This document shows positions 1 to 11,384 of a stretch of DNA of 64,000 nt, piece after piece. The notes below the pieces were generated by a model. The model saw nothing but the letters and a program-made list of their open reading frames with translations. It had not been told where the DNA came from and did no database searches. Each line of letters begins with the position of its first letter. Position 1 is the first letter of the stretch. The position numbers and the translations under genes are program-made. Source of the stretch: an uncultured Eubacteriales bacterium (GTDB lineage Bacteria > Bacillota > Clostridia > Oscillospirales > Oscillospiraceae); NCBI GenBank assembly GCA_934572535.1, contig CAKTLJ010000002.1, forward strand, positions 62,001-126,000, in the 5' to 3' direction.

Positions 1-937
1 CCAGCTCGTTGACCATCCCCGCCACGTCGTCCATGGGGATGGCAAAGCCCAGACCCTCCACAGAGGCGGCGGAAGAGGAGCCGCTGGAGGAATACTTGGC
101 GGAGACGATGCCGATGACCTCGCCGTGGCTGTTGAAGAGAGGCCCGCCGGAGTTGCCGGAGTTGATGGCGCAGTCGGTCTGGATCATGTTCATCTTCCGG
201 CCGTCGCCCACGGTGATGGAGCGGTTCAGGGCGGAGATGATGCCGGTGGTCTCGGTGAAGGTCAGCTCACCCAGGGGGTTGCCGATGGCGGTCACCTGCT
301 CGCCCACCAGCATGTCATCGGAGGAGCCGATGACCACGGGGGTCAGGCCGGTGGCCTCGATCTTGATGACGGCGATGTCGTTGGACTCCTCGCCGCCCAC
401 GTAGGTGGCCGGGTAGCTCTTGCCGTCCACGAAGGTCACGGTGATGGAGTTGGCGTTTTCAATGACATGGTAGTTGGTCAGGATGTAGCCGTCCTCGGTG
501 ATGACGAAGCCGGAACCGGCCGCCGCGCCGGTGACGGTCTGGCCGAAGATGTTGGTGCTGACGATGTCCACGGTGATACCCACGGTGGAGCCCACATAGG
601 CCGCGTAGATCTCCGCGGTGGTCATCTCCTTCTCGGTGTTCACCGAGGTCACGTCGATCTTGGTCGGCTCACGGTCGCCCACATAGAGGGTCGTCTCCCC
701 GCGGCCGGAGACCGTTTGATACAGGGGATGGATGGCCGCCCCAAGCAGGGCGCAGACCAGACAGAGGACCACAACCTTGATCGCGCCGCTCTTGACCTTT
801 CTGGGCTTCTTCTTCCGCACCGGATCCGATCCGTTGGGGTCCGTGTGGCCCGCTTCGTGGAAGACGGGGCTGCTCTGAGAATAGCCGCCCGGCACGAAGG
901 GGTCCCGGTTTTCCTTGTTGTAGTCGTTGTTGTCCAT
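1..937 (-). CDS. htrA: HtrA/DegP-family serine protease, membrane-anchored (3' end cut by window edge)
   Basis: Partial gene: 312 residues are visible, reading from ATG at 937 to the window edge, so the rest of the protein, including any PDZ domain, is missing. The N-terminus is polar, followed by a basic stretch and one membrane segment at about residues 50-70. This topology places the protease domain outside the cell. The trypsin-like triad is intact: His157 in TNYHVI, Asp187 in SNDIAVI and Ser263 in GNSGGPLF. HtrA proteins degrade or refold misfolded exported proteins. An SD-like GGGAGG lies just before the ATG. A promoter with a triple direct repeat lies upstream at 1014-1056 and is shared in design with the next gene. 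The family call is firm; the regulator is not known from sequence. Confidence 0.95.
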   Translation of the reverse strand, partial: MDNNDYNKENRDPFVPGGYSQSSPVFHEAGHTDPNGSDPVRKKKPRKVKSGAIKVVVLCLVCALLGAAIHPLYQTVSGRGETTLYVGDREPTKIDVTSVNTEKEMTTAEIYAAYVGSTVGITVDIVSTNIFGQTVTGAAAGSGFVITEDGYILTNYHVIENANSITVTFVDGKSYPATYVGGEESNDIAVIKIEATGLTPVVIGSSDDMLVGEQVTAIGNPLGELTFTETTGIISALNRSITVGDGRKMNMIQTDCAINSGNSGGPLFNSHGEVIGIVSAKYSSSGSSSAASVEGLGFAIPMDDVAGMVNEL

Positions 938-1013
938 ATTGACGCCTCCCTGTCAGTTTCATCTGCTCGTTCCACAGCGATGTGGAAAACGGATCTGTTT
1001 TTTACTTGCTGTG

Positions 1014-1056
1014 AGTATACGGGGAATTTATGAAGATTTCGTGACGTCTTCGTAAA
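1014..1056 (-). promoter_or_regulatory. htrA promoter with triple 11-bp direct repeat
   Basis: Read on the minus strand, TTTACGA, GTCACGA and TTCATAA start at 1056, 1045 and 1034, exactly 11 bp apart. Eight bases then separate the last heptamer from a -10 hexamer TATACT (1019-1014). No good -35 is present and the repeats cover its position. This is the usual design for an activator of the OmpR/PhoB class. The same arrangement occurs at 2266-2308. Confidence 0.6.
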
Positions 1057-1062
1057 GAAATT

Positions 1063-2217
1063 TTATTTTTTCCCCCCGAGCTCCCGGCTGTGGAGCAGGG
1101 CGTGCATGTCTCTGGCCGCCATGGTGACGTCTCCAAAGGTATCCCGGAACATCCCGGCCTGCCAGAGGTTGCGCATCATGATGAGGAGGACGGGGCCCAG
1201 GATCATGCCGAGGACCCCCGCGGCCCGCATCCCCACATAGATGGCCAGCAGGGACAGCAGGGGGTGCAGGCCGGTCTGGTTGCCCACGACCTTCGGCTCC
1301 ACCACCCGCCGGAACAGGCAGATGATCCCCCAGATGACCAGCAGGTAGAAGGCCCGGCTCCAGTCGCCCAGGATCACGTCCACGACCATCCAGGGGACCA
1401 GGACCGTGCCCGCCCCCAGGATGGGGATAAAGTCCAGCACCGCCAGCAGGAAGGCCAGGAGCATCCCATAGGGCTGGCGCATGACGGCAAAGCCCACGGC
1501 CAGGATGACCATGACCCCCAGGGAGACGATCAGCTCGGCCTTGAGATAGCCCCCAAAGGCCGCCGAGAAGGCCCGGCGAAGCTGCGCCCAGATCTCCCGC
1601 AGGCTCTTGGGGGTGCGGTCGGCCACCGTCCTGCGCAGGTTGGGGTAGTCCGAGGCCGTGAAGTACCAGGCCATGAGGAAAAACAGAAACGCCAGCACAA
1701 AAGAGGATATGCTCCGGGCCGCCGAGGTAGTCTTGGGAAGGATGCGGGAGGCCCATTCATTCAGCCAGGCCAGCAGCCGGGCCGACAGGTCGTGCATGAC
1801 CTGCTGGACGTTTTCCGGGAAGTAGGCCAGAATTTTGTCGGTCACGCCGCCCACCTGCAAGTAGATGTTCTGGAAGGAGGTCCACGTCTCGTCCCAGTTT
1901 TTATACAGCTCAGAGATCTCGCGCCAGCCCTTCATCACCAGCCCGGTCAGGATGCCGCCCAGGGCGCCCACCACCAGGAGGATCATCACCAGGCACAAAA
2001 TTCCCCGGGGAATTTTCAACCGGGTGTGGATAAACCGGAGGACAGGCTCCGTGGCCGCGGCAAAGATCAGGGCAAGCAGAAAGGGCATACACAGCTCCAA
2101 AACGGGCTTGCCCAGGAGAAACAGGGCCAGGACCACCCCGACAAAGATCAGCAGACGGATGCCCAGCCGCATCCAGAGCATCCGGCGCTGCGGCCGGGTC
2201 AAGGGGCTGTTTTCCAT
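1063..2217 (-). CDS. AI-2E/PerM-family transporter (YtvI-like membrane protein)
   Basis: 384 residues. Hydrophobic segments near residues 18-35 and 40-57, about 70-95 and several more in the C-terminal half match the seven-to-eight-span AI-2E/PerM superfamily (often labelled autoinducer-2 exporter, although few members have proven substrates). In spore formers the closest named relative is YtvI. The family-typical C-terminal region with a PILGAGTVLVPW-type segment is present. The ATG at 2217 is preceded by AAAGGAGG. The gene is monocistronic: 125 bp separate it from htrA, and each gene has its own promoter with the same repeat array. That suggests a shared cell-envelope regulon. The substrate is unknown. 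Confidence 0.85.
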   Translation of the reverse strand: MENSPLTRPQRRMLWMRLGIRLLIFVGVVLALFLLGKPVLELCMPFLLALIFAAATEPVLRFIHTRLKIPRGILCLVMILLVVGALGGILTGLVMKGWREISELYKNWDETWTSFQNIYLQVGGVTDKILAYFPENVQQVMHDLSARLLAWLNEWASRILPKTTSAARSISSFVLAFLFFLMAWYFTASDYPNLRRTVADRTPKSLREIWAQLRRAFSAAFGGYLKAELIVSLGVMVILAVGFAVMRQPYGMLLAFLLAVLDFIPILGAGTVLVPWMVVDVILGDWSRAFYLLVIWGIICLFRRVVEPKVVGNQTGLHPLLSLLAIYVGMRAAGVLGMILGPVLLIMMRNLWQAGMFRDTFGDVTMAARDMHALLHSRELGGKK

Positions 2218-2265
2218 AAACGCTCCTCCTTTCCCAATGAGGGTTTGATTCCACCGATTCCTTCC

Positions 2266-2308
2266 AGTGTACCCATCATTTGTGAAGAAATCGTGACCTG
2301 GGCGTGAA
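2266..2308 (-). promoter_or_regulatory. AI-2E permease promoter with triple 11-bp direct repeat
   Basis: On the minus strand TTCACGC, GTCACGA and TTCACAA begin at 2308, 2297 and 2286 (11-bp period), followed by 8 bp and a -10 TACACT at 2271-2266. Repeat number, period and distance to the -10 are identical to the htrA promoter at 1014-1056, while the bases in between differ. This argues for a real shared operator. Confidence 0.6.
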
Positions 2309-2348
2309 AAAATTGCAAGGAACGCTTTTTCCCGACAAATAGAAAAAA

Positions 2349-2368
2349 CCGTCTGAATCTTCAGACGG
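2349..2368 (-). terminator. Rho-independent terminator of rpsT (symmetrical)
   Basis: The perfect stem CCGTCTGA/TCAGACGG is flanked by A-rich DNA on its left and by T6 on its right. On the minus strand it follows the rpsT stop by 16 bp and ends in a U-run. The symmetry would also let it act on plus-strand transcripts. Confidence 0.85.
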
Positions 2369-2384
2369 TTTTTTGCGCACTACA

Positions 2385-2651
2385 TTACTGAGCGATCTTG
2401 TTCAGACGCAGGGTCATCTTGCTCTTGCGGTTCGCTGCGGTATTCTTGTGCAGCAGACCGCGGGCAGCAGCCTGATCCACAGCCTTGACGGCCTCTTTGT
2501 ATCTCTCATCGGCCTCGACGCGGTTGCCTTCCTTGATAGCAGCGTCAAAATACTTCAGCTGAGTCTTGAGTGCGGACTTAGCGGCCTTGTTTCTTGCGGC
2601 CTTTGTCTGATTGACCAGAACACGCTTCTTTGCAGACTTGATATTCGGCAA
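2385..2651 (-). CDS. rpsT: 30S ribosomal protein S20
   Basis: 88 residues. S20 binds 16S rRNA early in 30S assembly. The start chosen is TTG at 2651: it gives the conserved N-terminus (M)PNIKSAKKRV and has GGAGGAGG seven bases upstream. An ATG at 2678 in the same frame would add nine residues (MNQSEEVFG) that run through this Shine-Dalgarno sequence and are not part of the family. Composition is Lys/Ala-rich and helical, as usual. It has its own promoter (2710-2738) and terminator (2349-2368), so it is monocistronic. A non-ATG start in rpsT is a known way of keeping S20 translation low and autoregulated. Confidence 0.97.
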   Translation of the reverse strand: MPNIKSAKKRVLVNQTKAARNKAAKSALKTQLKYFDAAIKEGNRVEADERYKEAVKAVDQAAARGLLHKNTAANRKSKMTLRLNKIAQ

Positions 2652-2709
2652 ACCAAACACCTCCTCCGATTGGTTCAAATTTAGTCACAAAAGTTCTGTG
2701 CAGGAATGT

Positions 2710-2738
2710 ATTTTAGCACAACGCTTTTTTAATTGCAA
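2710..2738 (-). promoter_or_regulatory. rpsT sigma-A promoter
   Basis: Minus strand: TTGCAA (2738-2733), 17-bp spacer, TAAAAT (2715-2710), about 60 bp before the TTG start. Confidence 0.7.
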
Positions 2739-2850
2739 GCTTTTTTCTCAAAAAATTAGATTTTTTACATATTTTTTTGAGAAATGCTAAGAATAGTGGC
2801 AGAAATGCAACACTTCCACCAGATGTGGTGGTCCACAGGAGGGCAAACCC

Positions 2851-3747
2851 ATGACCAACGGCAGAAAGATCGACCTGGCCCTGGAGGCCAAGGAGCTTGC
2901 GGAGGGCTCCGCGCAAGAGACCACCCGCCTTTCCGGGGTGCGGGCAGAGGAGGACGTCGTCTTCGGCCTGCCCCTGACCCGGGTGAAGATCCTGGACCGG
3001 GCGGGGGAAGCGGCGCTGGGCAGACCCAGGGGGACCTACCTGACTCTGGACCTGCCAGAGCTGCCCCGGGACCGGGAGGAGGTCCTCCGCACCGCCCGGG
3101 CGGTGGCCGCCATGCTGGAAAAGCTGCCGGGCCTGCCCCAAACGGGACCCATCCTGGTGACCGGCCTGGGCAACCGCCGGGTCACGCCCGACGCCCTCGG
3201 TCCCAAGACCGCCGACGCCCTGCTGGTGACCCGCCACCTGGCCATGACGTGTTCCGAACCTCTCCGTCCGGTGGCGGCGCTGGCCGCCGGGGTCACCGGC
3301 TCCACGGGGATGGAGAGCGGCGAGATCATCCGGGCGGTGGTGAAGCAGTTGAAGCCTGCCTGCCTCATCGCCGTGGACGCCCTGGCCGCCCGGCGGCAGG
3401 AGCGGGTCTGCCGCACCATCCAGATCGCCGACACGGGGATCGTCCCCGGCTCCGGGGTGGGCAACGCCCGGATGGCTCTGGATGAGAAGAGCCTGGGCAT
3501 TCCGGTCATCGCCGTGGGGGTCCCCACCGTGGTGGACGCCGGGACGCTCTGCCTGGACTTTCTGGAAGAGGCCGGAGAGACGGCCTTCGACCCCGCCATC
3601 TTCCGGGAGGAGGGCGCCGAGTGGTTCGTCACCCCCCGGAACGTGGACAGCCAGGTGGACGTCCTCGCCCGGGTGCTGGGCCTGGGGATCTCTACCGCCC
3701 TGCATGTGGAATTTTCGGTGGAAGATGTGGAAAAGTGGACCTTTTAA
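2851..3747 (+). CDS. gpr: Germination protease GPR (peptidase family A25)
   Basis: 298 residues. GPR is made as a zymogen in the developing forespore and cleaves small acid-soluble spore proteins at germination. The family pattern is clear: acidic N-terminal propeptide region (residues 1-30, ending near RAEEDVVFG), the LVTGLGNRRVTPDALGP block at about residues 103-119, the VIAVDALAARR block at about 171-182, and DTGIVPGSGVGNAR at about 194-207. The length is somewhat short against about 370 for Bacillus GPR, mainly in the C-terminal part. The start ATG has GGAGGG eight bases upstream, and a small hairpin (CCACCA/TGGTGG, 2817-2832) lies before it. I could not see a clear sigma-F/G promoter. 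It is convergent with rnhA. This gene marks the organism as a spore former. Confidence 0.95.
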   Translation: MTNGRKIDLALEAKELAEGSAQETTRLSGVRAEEDVVFGLPLTRVKILDRAGEAALGRPRGTYLTLDLPELPRDREEVLRTARAVAAMLEKLPGLPQTGPILVTGLGNRRVTPDALGPKTADALLVTRHLAMTCSEPLRPVAALAAGVTGSTGMESGEIIRAVVKQLKPACLIAVDALAARRQERVCRTIQIADTGIVPGSGVGNARMALDEKSLGIPVIAVGVPTVVDAGTLCLDFLEEAGETAFDPAIFREEGAEWFVTPRNVDSQVDVLARVLGLGISTALHVEFSVEDVEKWTF

Positions 3748-3838
3748 GGGACTCCTCCCTGCATTTTCTGCGTTTTTTATCCACATTGGGGGGCGATTTT
3801 GGGACAATTCCCTGCCTCCTGGCCCGGACGGGCCATAC

Positions 3839-4273
3839 TCAAAACCTTCGGCTCTCGGCCACGGCCAGCTCGTCGCAGCGGTTGTTGTACGGGTTGGAGG
3901 CGTGGCCCTTGACCCAGTGATAGGTCAGCTTGTGCGTCTGGGTCAGGCGCAGAAGCTCCTCCCACAGGTCGGGGTTCAGCGCGGGTTTCTTGTCGCTCTT
4001 GACCCAGCCCCGCTTCTTCCAGCCCCAGGCCCAGCCCTTTTCCAGGGCGTCGATGACATACTTGGAGTCGGAATAGAGGTCCACCGCGCACGGCTCCTTG
4101 AGCAGAGACAGGGCGGCGATCACCGCCGTCAGCTCCATTCGGTTGTTCGTGGTGGCGGGCTCGCCGCCGGAGATCTCCTTCTTGTGCTGGCCGTACAGCA
4201 GCACCGCGCCCCAGCCGCCGGGGCCGGGGTTGCCGGAGCAGGCGCCGTCCGTGTAAATGGTGACCTGCTTCAC
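3839..4273 (-). CDS. rnhA: Ribonuclease HI
   Basis: 144 residues, starting with GTG at 4273 preceded by GGGAGGG. RNase HI removes the RNA strand of RNA:DNA hybrids (primers, R-loops). All active-site residues are present: Asp9 ([11 protein letters not shown]), Glu47 (TNNRMEL), Asp69 (YSDSKYV) and Asp134 (NNRCDEL), plus His124 in WVKGHA. The basic handle region ([12 protein letters not shown]) typical of E. coli-type RNase HI is also present, which is less common in Firmicutes than RNase HII/HIII. It lies 63 bp downstream of gyrA on the same strand and may be co-transcribed with it. A GC hairpin (3820-3835) follows the stop. Confidence 0.97.
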   Translation of the reverse strand: MKQVTIYTDGACSGNPGPGGWGAVLLYGQHKKEISGGEPATTNNRMELTAVIAALSLLKEPCAVDLYSDSKYVIDALEKGWAWGWKKRGWVKSDKKPALNPDLWEELLRLTQTHKLTYHWVKGHASNPYNNRCDELAVAESRRF

Positions 4274-4336
4274 GCGCAGCCCTCCCCCACAAAATGTCCT
4301 GCGGATGTCTTTCCCATGCTCGTCTCCTCCTTGGGT

Positions 4337-6865
4337 TTACGCCTCGGGCCGGGCAGGCGCCTCCTGCTCAGGCTCCTCCTCCTCGTCCATCTCCTTCTCC
4401 ACGCGGGCCAGGGAGATGACCTTGCTGTCGGGGGAGACCCGCATGACGCGCACGCCCTGGGCCGTGCGGCTGTAGATGTTCACATCGGCGGCGGCCATGC
4501 GGATGATGGTGCCGTCGTCGGCGATGATCATGATGTCGTCGTCCTCGTTGACCACCTTGACCCCGGCGGCCTTGCCGGTCTTCTCGGTGATCTGGTAGCC
4601 CTTCAGGCCGAAGCCGCCCCGGTGCTGGGGCTCGCCGCCGGAGCGGATATACTCCTCGATGGGCGTGCGCTTGCCATACCCGTTCTCGGTGATGGTCAGC
4701 AGGGTCTTGTCCGGATAGGCCCGGACCGCGCCGATGACGTAGTCCCCTTCGCGGAGCTTGATGCCCCGGACGCCCACTGCCGTGCGGCCCATGGGGCGCA
4801 CGTCGGTCTCCCGGAAGCAGATGGCCATGCCGTCGTGGGTGGCGATGAGGATGTTCATCTCCCCGTCGGTCTCCCGGACGGAGATCAGCTCGTCCCCTTC
4901 GTCCAGGGTGAGGACCCGCAGGCCGGAGGTGCGGATGTTGCGGAAGGCGGATTTCTCCGTGCGCTTCACGGTGCCGTGCCGGGTGATCATGAAGAGGTAG
5001 CCGTTCTCGTCATAGTCCCGGCCATGGAGCATGGCGGTGACCCGCTCTCCCGGCTCGAACTGGAAGATGTTGTTCAGGTGCGTACCCTTGGCGGTGCGGC
5101 TGGACTCGGGGATCTGGTAGCCCTTTTTCTTATACACCCGGCCGGAGCTGGTGAAGAAGAGGATGTTGTCGTGGCTGGAGGCCGTGAAGAGGGTATCCAC
5201 GTAGTCCTCCTCCCGGAGCGACTGGGCGGAGATGCCCTTGCCGCCCCGCTTCTGGGTGCGGTAGGTGGAGGTCGGCATCCGCTTCATATACCCAGCGGCG
5301 GTGAGGGTGAAGACGCACTCCTCCTCCTCGATGAGGTCCTCGATGTCGATCTCGTCCTCCACGTCCTGGATCTCGGTGAGCCGGTCGTCGCCGTACTTGT
5401 CGCGGATCTCCACCAGCTCCTCCTTCAGAACGCCCAGGAGCTTGGCCCGGTCGGAGAGCAGCTGCTGGAACCAGGCGATCTTCTCCTCCAGCTCGTCGTA
5501 CTCCTTCTGGAGCTTTTCCCGGTTCAGACCTTGCAGGGCGATCAGGCGCATATCGCAGATGGCCTGGGCCTGGATCTCGTCCAGGTCGAAGCGGTCCATC
5601 AGGTTTTCCCTGGCGTTGTCGTAGCTGGAGCGGATGATCTTGATCACTTCGTCGATGTTGTCCTGGGCGATGAGCAGGCCCTCCAGCAGGTGGGCGCGTT
5701 CCTCGGCCTTGCGCTTGTCGAAGCGGGTCCGTCTGGTGATGACCTCCTCCTGGAAGGCGAGGTACTCGTCCAGGATCTGGCGCAGGGACAGGACCTTGGG
5801 CTGACGCTGGTTGTCCACCAGGGCCAGCATGTTGATGGCGAAGGTGGTTTGCAGCTGGGTCTGGGTCAGCAGGTGGTTCAGGACCACCTGGGGGTTGGCG
5901 TCGTGCTTGAGCTCGATGACCACCCGCATCCCCTTGCGGTCGGACTCATCCCGCAGGTCGGAGATGCCCTCCAGACGCTTTTCCTTCACCTGCTCGGCGA
6001 TGGCGGCGATGAGCATACGCTTGTTGACCTGGTAAGGAAGCTCGGTGACGATGATGCGGATGCGGTCGTGGTTGCGGCCATACTCCTCGAACTCCGTCCG
6101 CGCGCGGACGGTGATCCGGCCCCGGCCGGTGGCGTAGGCGGCCCGGATGCCGGAGCGGCCCATGATGATGCCCTTGGTGGGGAAATCGGGGCCTTTCACA
6201 TACTGCATCAGGTCGGCCAGGTCGGCCTCGGGGTTGTCCAGCACGCAGACCGCAGCGTCGATGACCTCCCGCAGGTTGTGGGGCGGGATGTTGGTGGCCA
6301 TGCCGACGGCGATGCCGGAGGAGCCGTTCACCAGCAGGTTGGGGAACCGGGAGGGGAGCACCCGGGGCTCCCGGCGGCTCTCATCGAAGTTGGGGTCCCA
6401 GTTCACGGTCTCCTTCTCGATGTCCTTGAGCATATCCCCGGCCATTTTGGCCATGCGGGCCTCGGTGTAACGGTAGGCTGCGGGGGGGTCGCCGTCCACG
6501 GAGCCGAAGTTGCCGTGGCCCTCGATGAGGGGGTAGCGCATGGAGAAGTCCTGGGCCAGACGGACCAGGGCGTCGTAGACCGAGGAGTCACCGTGGGGAT
6601 GGTAGCGGCCCAGCACGTCGCCCACGCAGGTGGCCGACTTTTTGAAGGGCTTTTCGCTGGTCAGACCATCCTCATACATGGCGTAGAGAATGCGGCGGTG
6701 GACGGGCTTCAGGCCGTCCCGCACATCGGGCAGGGCGCGGCCCACGATGACGGAGACCGCGTAGTCGATGTAGCTGTCCTTCATCTCCTTGACCAGCTCG
6801 GACTCCACGATCACCTGGTCAGGAAAGGTGATGTCCTCCGGTCGGTAGTCTTTGTTCTTACTCAT
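4337..6865 (-). CDS. gyrA: DNA gyrase subunit A
   Basis: 842 residues. GyrA is the breakage-reunion subunit that forms A2B2 gyrase with GyrB and introduces negative supercoils. The active-site tyrosine is Tyr133 in [10 protein letters not shown]. The C-terminal beta-pinwheel carries the GyrA box (QKRGGKG), which separates it from ParC. The quinolone-resistance region reads [10 protein letters not shown], with Ser94 and Asp98 at the positions of E. coli Ser83 and Asp87, the susceptible-type residues. The tail is acidic (about residues 828-842). It sits after gyrB with a prsW-like gene between them, which departs from the usual direct gyrB-gyrA junction. Confidence 0.98.
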   Translation of the reverse strand: MSKNKDYRPEDITFPDQVIVESELVKEMKDSYIDYAVSVIVGRALPDVRDGLKPVHRRILYAMYEDGLTSEKPFKKSATCVGDVLGRYHPHGDSSVYDALVRLAQDFSMRYPLIEGHGNFGSVDGDPPAAYRYTEARMAKMAGDMLKDIEKETVNWDPNFDESRREPRVLPSRFPNLLVNGSSGIAVGMATNIPPHNLREVIDAAVCVLDNPEADLADLMQYVKGPDFPTKGIIMGRSGIRAAYATGRGRITVRARTEFEEYGRNHDRIRIIVTELPYQVNKRMLIAAIAEQVKEKRLEGISDLRDESDRKGMRVVIELKHDANPQVVLNHLLTQTQLQTTFAINMLALVDNQRQPKVLSLRQILDEYLAFQEEVITRRTRFDKRKAEERAHLLEGLLIAQDNIDEVIKIIRSSYDNARENLMDRFDLDEIQAQAICDMRLIALQGLNREKLQKEYDELEEKIAWFQQLLSDRAKLLGVLKEELVEIRDKYGDDRLTEIQDVEDEIDIEDLIEEEECVFTLTAAGYMKRMPTSTYRTQKRGGKGISAQSLREEDYVDTLFTASSHDNILFFTSSGRVYKKKGYQIPESSRTAKGTHLNNIFQFEPGERVTAMLHGRDYDENGYLFMITRHGTVKRTEKSAFRNIRTSGLRVLTLDEGDELISVRETDGEMNILIATHDGMAICFRETDVRPMGRTAVGVRGIKLREGDYVIGAVRAYPDKTLLTITENGYGKRTPIEEYIRSGGEPQHRGGFGLKGYQITEKTGKAAGVKVVNEDDDIMIIADDGTIIRMAAADVNIYSRTAQGVRVMRVSPDSKVISLARVEKEMDEEEEPEQEAPARPEA

Positions 6866-6898
6866 AGCATCGTAGCTCCTTTACAGGAATCGTTTCTC

Positions 6899-7594
6899 TT
6901 ACATTGTGACGGGTCCGTCCTCCCGGGCGCTTCGCCGGAGCAGCTTCACCACGTAGATGACCAGGACGAGGAAGTACAGGTAGAAGATCCAGCCAAAGCC
7001 CACCAGCAGGAAGTCATAGAGTCCGTGCAGGACGGCGGGCAGCAGGAAGCCCCGCTTCCGCAGGGCAGCCGCCTGTTCAAACTGGCGATGGGCCTCCATC
7101 CACTTGGCGGTCCCCAGGCAGGCCCCCATGACCACGCCGAACATGGCGTGGCCCGGGATGGAGAAGACGGCCCGGACCACGGCGGTGGAGAAGCCGTTGG
7201 TCAGCACATAGAGCACATTCTCCACGGCGGCGAAGCCCAGGGAGACGAAGACGGCGTAGACCACCGCGTCAAACCGGTAGTCGAAGTTGGGGTCGTTCCA
7301 GATCCGGCTCGTCAGGACCCGGTACTTGACCCCCTCCTCAATGAACCCCGGGATCACGAAATAGGCCAGAAACAGGTAGACCAGGGTGCTCCAGGGGAAA
7401 AAGTCAATGAATTGGTCGGCCAACAGCTCCAGGATCAGGATGGGGAACATGGCCAAAACGCCCCGGAGAAAGAGCCGCAGCAGCAGGGCGGGCGGCTCCC
7501 GCTCGATCTTGTCCATCCGGTAGATGATCCCCAGCAGGAGCAGGGGCGGAAGGAGGGCGGCGAGGACGAGAAAAAGAAGGGAATGGAAGATCAT
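6899..7594 (-). CDS. PrsW-family intramembrane metalloprotease-like protein
   Basis: 231 residues with about seven hydrophobic segments. The family motifs are visible in order: FIEEGVKY (about residues 85-92), FAAVENVLY (about 121-129), PGHAMFG with the conserved His (about 147-153) and HGLYDFLL (about 192-199). PrsW in Bacillus cleaves the anti-sigma factor RsiW. Homologues in Clostridia are widespread, mostly with unknown targets. It lies between gyrB and gyrA, 33 bp from gyrA and 70 bp from gyrB, so it is probably in the gyrase transcript. No anti-sigma gene lies nearby, so its substrate cannot be inferred. Membrane location is certain; protease activity is inferred from the Glu/His motifs. 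Confidence 0.85.
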   Translation of the reverse strand: MIFHSLLFLVLAALLPPLLLLGIIYRMDKIEREPPALLLRLFLRGVLAMFPILILELLADQFIDFFPWSTLVYLFLAYFVIPGFIEEGVKYRVLTSRIWNDPNFDYRFDAVVYAVFVSLGFAAVENVLYVLTNGFSTAVVRAVFSIPGHAMFGVVMGACLGTAKWMEAHRQFEQAAALRKRGFLLPAVLHGLYDFLLVGFGWIFYLYFLVLVIYVVKLLRRSAREDGPVTM

Positions 7595-7664
7595 AGGCGC
7601 TCCTCTTTCGGCGGCGGGCGGCCCGACCGCCCGCCTGATCTCGTGGGGGGATGCCCCACACCGG

Positions 7665-9928
<2,264 letters not shown>

Positions 9929-9983
9929 ACCGGACCTTCCTTTCCCATCCTGAGCACAGGATGTATCCAAAGAGCAAAGACGC

Positions 9984-11087
9984 TCAGACCTCCAGCTTTC
10001 CGCCCCGGATGCGGATGAGCTTTCCTTCCCCGGCCTCTCCCTGGGGGACCTCGCAGCCGGTGATGAACACCTGGCCGCCGGTGATCCGCCGGAGGACGAA
10101 GTCCTGGCGGCGGGCGTCCAGCTCGGAGAGGACGTCGTCGAGCAGGAGGATGGGCCACTGGCCGGTGTCGTCCTGAAAAAGCTCCCGTTCGGCCAGCTTC
10201 AGGGACAGGGCCGCCGTCCGGGTCTGGCCCTGGGAGGCGAACTGCCGGGCGGGCTGGCCGTTGAGCCTGGCCAGCAGGTCGTCCTTATGGGGACCGGACA
10301 GGCAGGAGCGCGCCTCCATTTCCGCCCGGGCATGGCTTTGCTGGTGGCGGCGGATGGCCTCGCAGAGTTCCACGGTGGGACCTAAGGGGTCCTGGACAGT
10401 GCTTACCGTCTGGTAAGAAATCTCCAGCTCCTCCCGGCCGCCGGAAAACTCCCGCTGGATCTCCGAGGCTCTCTCCGCCAGCTTTCGGACAAAATGGGCG
10501 CGGTAGTGGATGACCAAGGCCCCGGCCCGGGCCATGGCCTCGTTGAAGTCCTCCAGCACGTGGAGCAGACCGGGGTTTTTCTCCCAGTCCCGCAGGATGC
10601 GGGTCTTGTGCTCCAGCAGCTTGTTGTACTGGGCCAGCGCCTCGGCGTACCGGGGGCGAAGCTGGCAGATGGCGTGGTCCAGGAAGGAGCGCCGCTCCGC
10701 CGCCCCGGCCTTGATGAGGGAGAGGTCCTCCGGGCAGAAGAGGACGGTCTGGACGATGCCCGACAGCGCCCCGGCGGTTTGCAGCTTCACGTGGTTCACG
10801 AAGAGCTTCCGCCGGACGCCCCGGAAGAGCTGGACCTCGATCAAAAACGCCCGGTCCCGGCTCTCCACCTGGGCCGTGATGCTCCCCCGGTCCCGGTGGA
10901 AGGAGATGAGCTCCTTGTCTCCCCTGGCCCGGTGGGACTTGGCCCCGGACAGAAAGCCGATGGCCTCCAGCAAATTGGTCTTTCCCTGGGCATTCTCCCC
11001 GCAGATGACGTTCACCCCGGGGGCGAAGGAGACGGAGAAGTCTTCGTAGTTGCGAAATCCGTCCAGAGAAATGGATCGCAGCCTCAT
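9984..11087 (-). CDS. recF: DNA replication/repair protein RecF
   Basis: 367 residues. RecF is an SMC/Rad50-like ATPase that helps load RecA at gaps. Walker A is GENAQGKT (residues 30-37), the ABC signature lies in SGPHKDDLL (about residue 271) and Walker B is [13 protein letters not shown] (about 315). The start ATG overlaps the yaaA stop by four bases (ATGA, 11087-11084), showing translational coupling. Length and order (dnaN-yaaA-recF-yaaB-gyrB) are standard for Firmicutes. Confidence 0.98.
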   Translation of the reverse strand: MRLRSISLDGFRNYEDFSVSFAPGVNVICGENAQGKTNLLEAIGFLSGAKSHRARGDKELISFHRDRGSITAQVESRDRAFLIEVQLFRGVRRKLFVNHVKLQTAGALSGIVQTVLFCPEDLSLIKAGAAERRSFLDHAICQLRPRYAEALAQYNKLLEHKTRILRDWEKNPGLLHVLEDFNEAMARAGALVIHYRAHFVRKLAERASEIQREFSGGREELEISYQTVSTVQDPLGPTVELCEAIRRHQQSHARAEMEARSCLSGPHKDDLLARLNGQPARQFASQGQTRTAALSLKLAERELFQDDTGQWPILLLDDVLSELDARRQDFVLRRITGGQVFITGCEVPQGEAGEGKLIRIRGGKLEV

Positions 11088-11296
11088 TCGACGGTGATCT
11101 CCACGCCGGGCAGAACGGCAACGTCGCCGGGCCGGACCTTCTTACCCCGCATGGTGCAGGGTTCGCCGTTGATCCGGACCGCGCCCTCCTGAATGAGGAG
11201 CTTGGCCTCCCCGCCGCTGCCCACCACGTTGGCCAGCTTCAGCAGGGAGTCTAACTTGATGAATTCCGTGGTGATGGAAACGGTGATCTTTTCCAT
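11084..11296 (-). CDS. yaaA: S4-domain RNA-binding protein YaaA/RlbA
   Basis: 70 residues from ATG at 11296 ([12 protein letters not shown]), preceded by GGGAGG. An upstream in-frame ATG at 11332 has no ribosome site and adds non-family residues. The S4-like fold is seen in the run from [18 protein letters not shown] to KVRPGDV, including the VRINGEP turn. YaaA is fixed between dnaN and recF across Firmicutes; binding to ribosomal RNA or ribosome precursors is the proposed role. It is coupled to recF by the ATGA overlap. Confidence 0.92.
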   Translation of the reverse strand: MEKITVSITTEFIKLDSLLKLANVVGSGGEAKLLIQEGAVRINGEPCTMRGKKVRPGDVAVLPGVEITVE

Positions 11297-11384
11297 AGGA
11301 CCTCCCAATGTTTTACAGCTTTCGGGTTTCACAGAATTCCGCCTTCCGCAGAAGGCGGAATAAACTGCACTCCAAAAGTCTTGT

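Noticed and set aside
2739..2850. Sigma-F/sigma-G promoter for gpr
   Set aside because: Expected for this gene, but no pair of hexamers close to the known consensus with correct spacing was found, so it is not listed.
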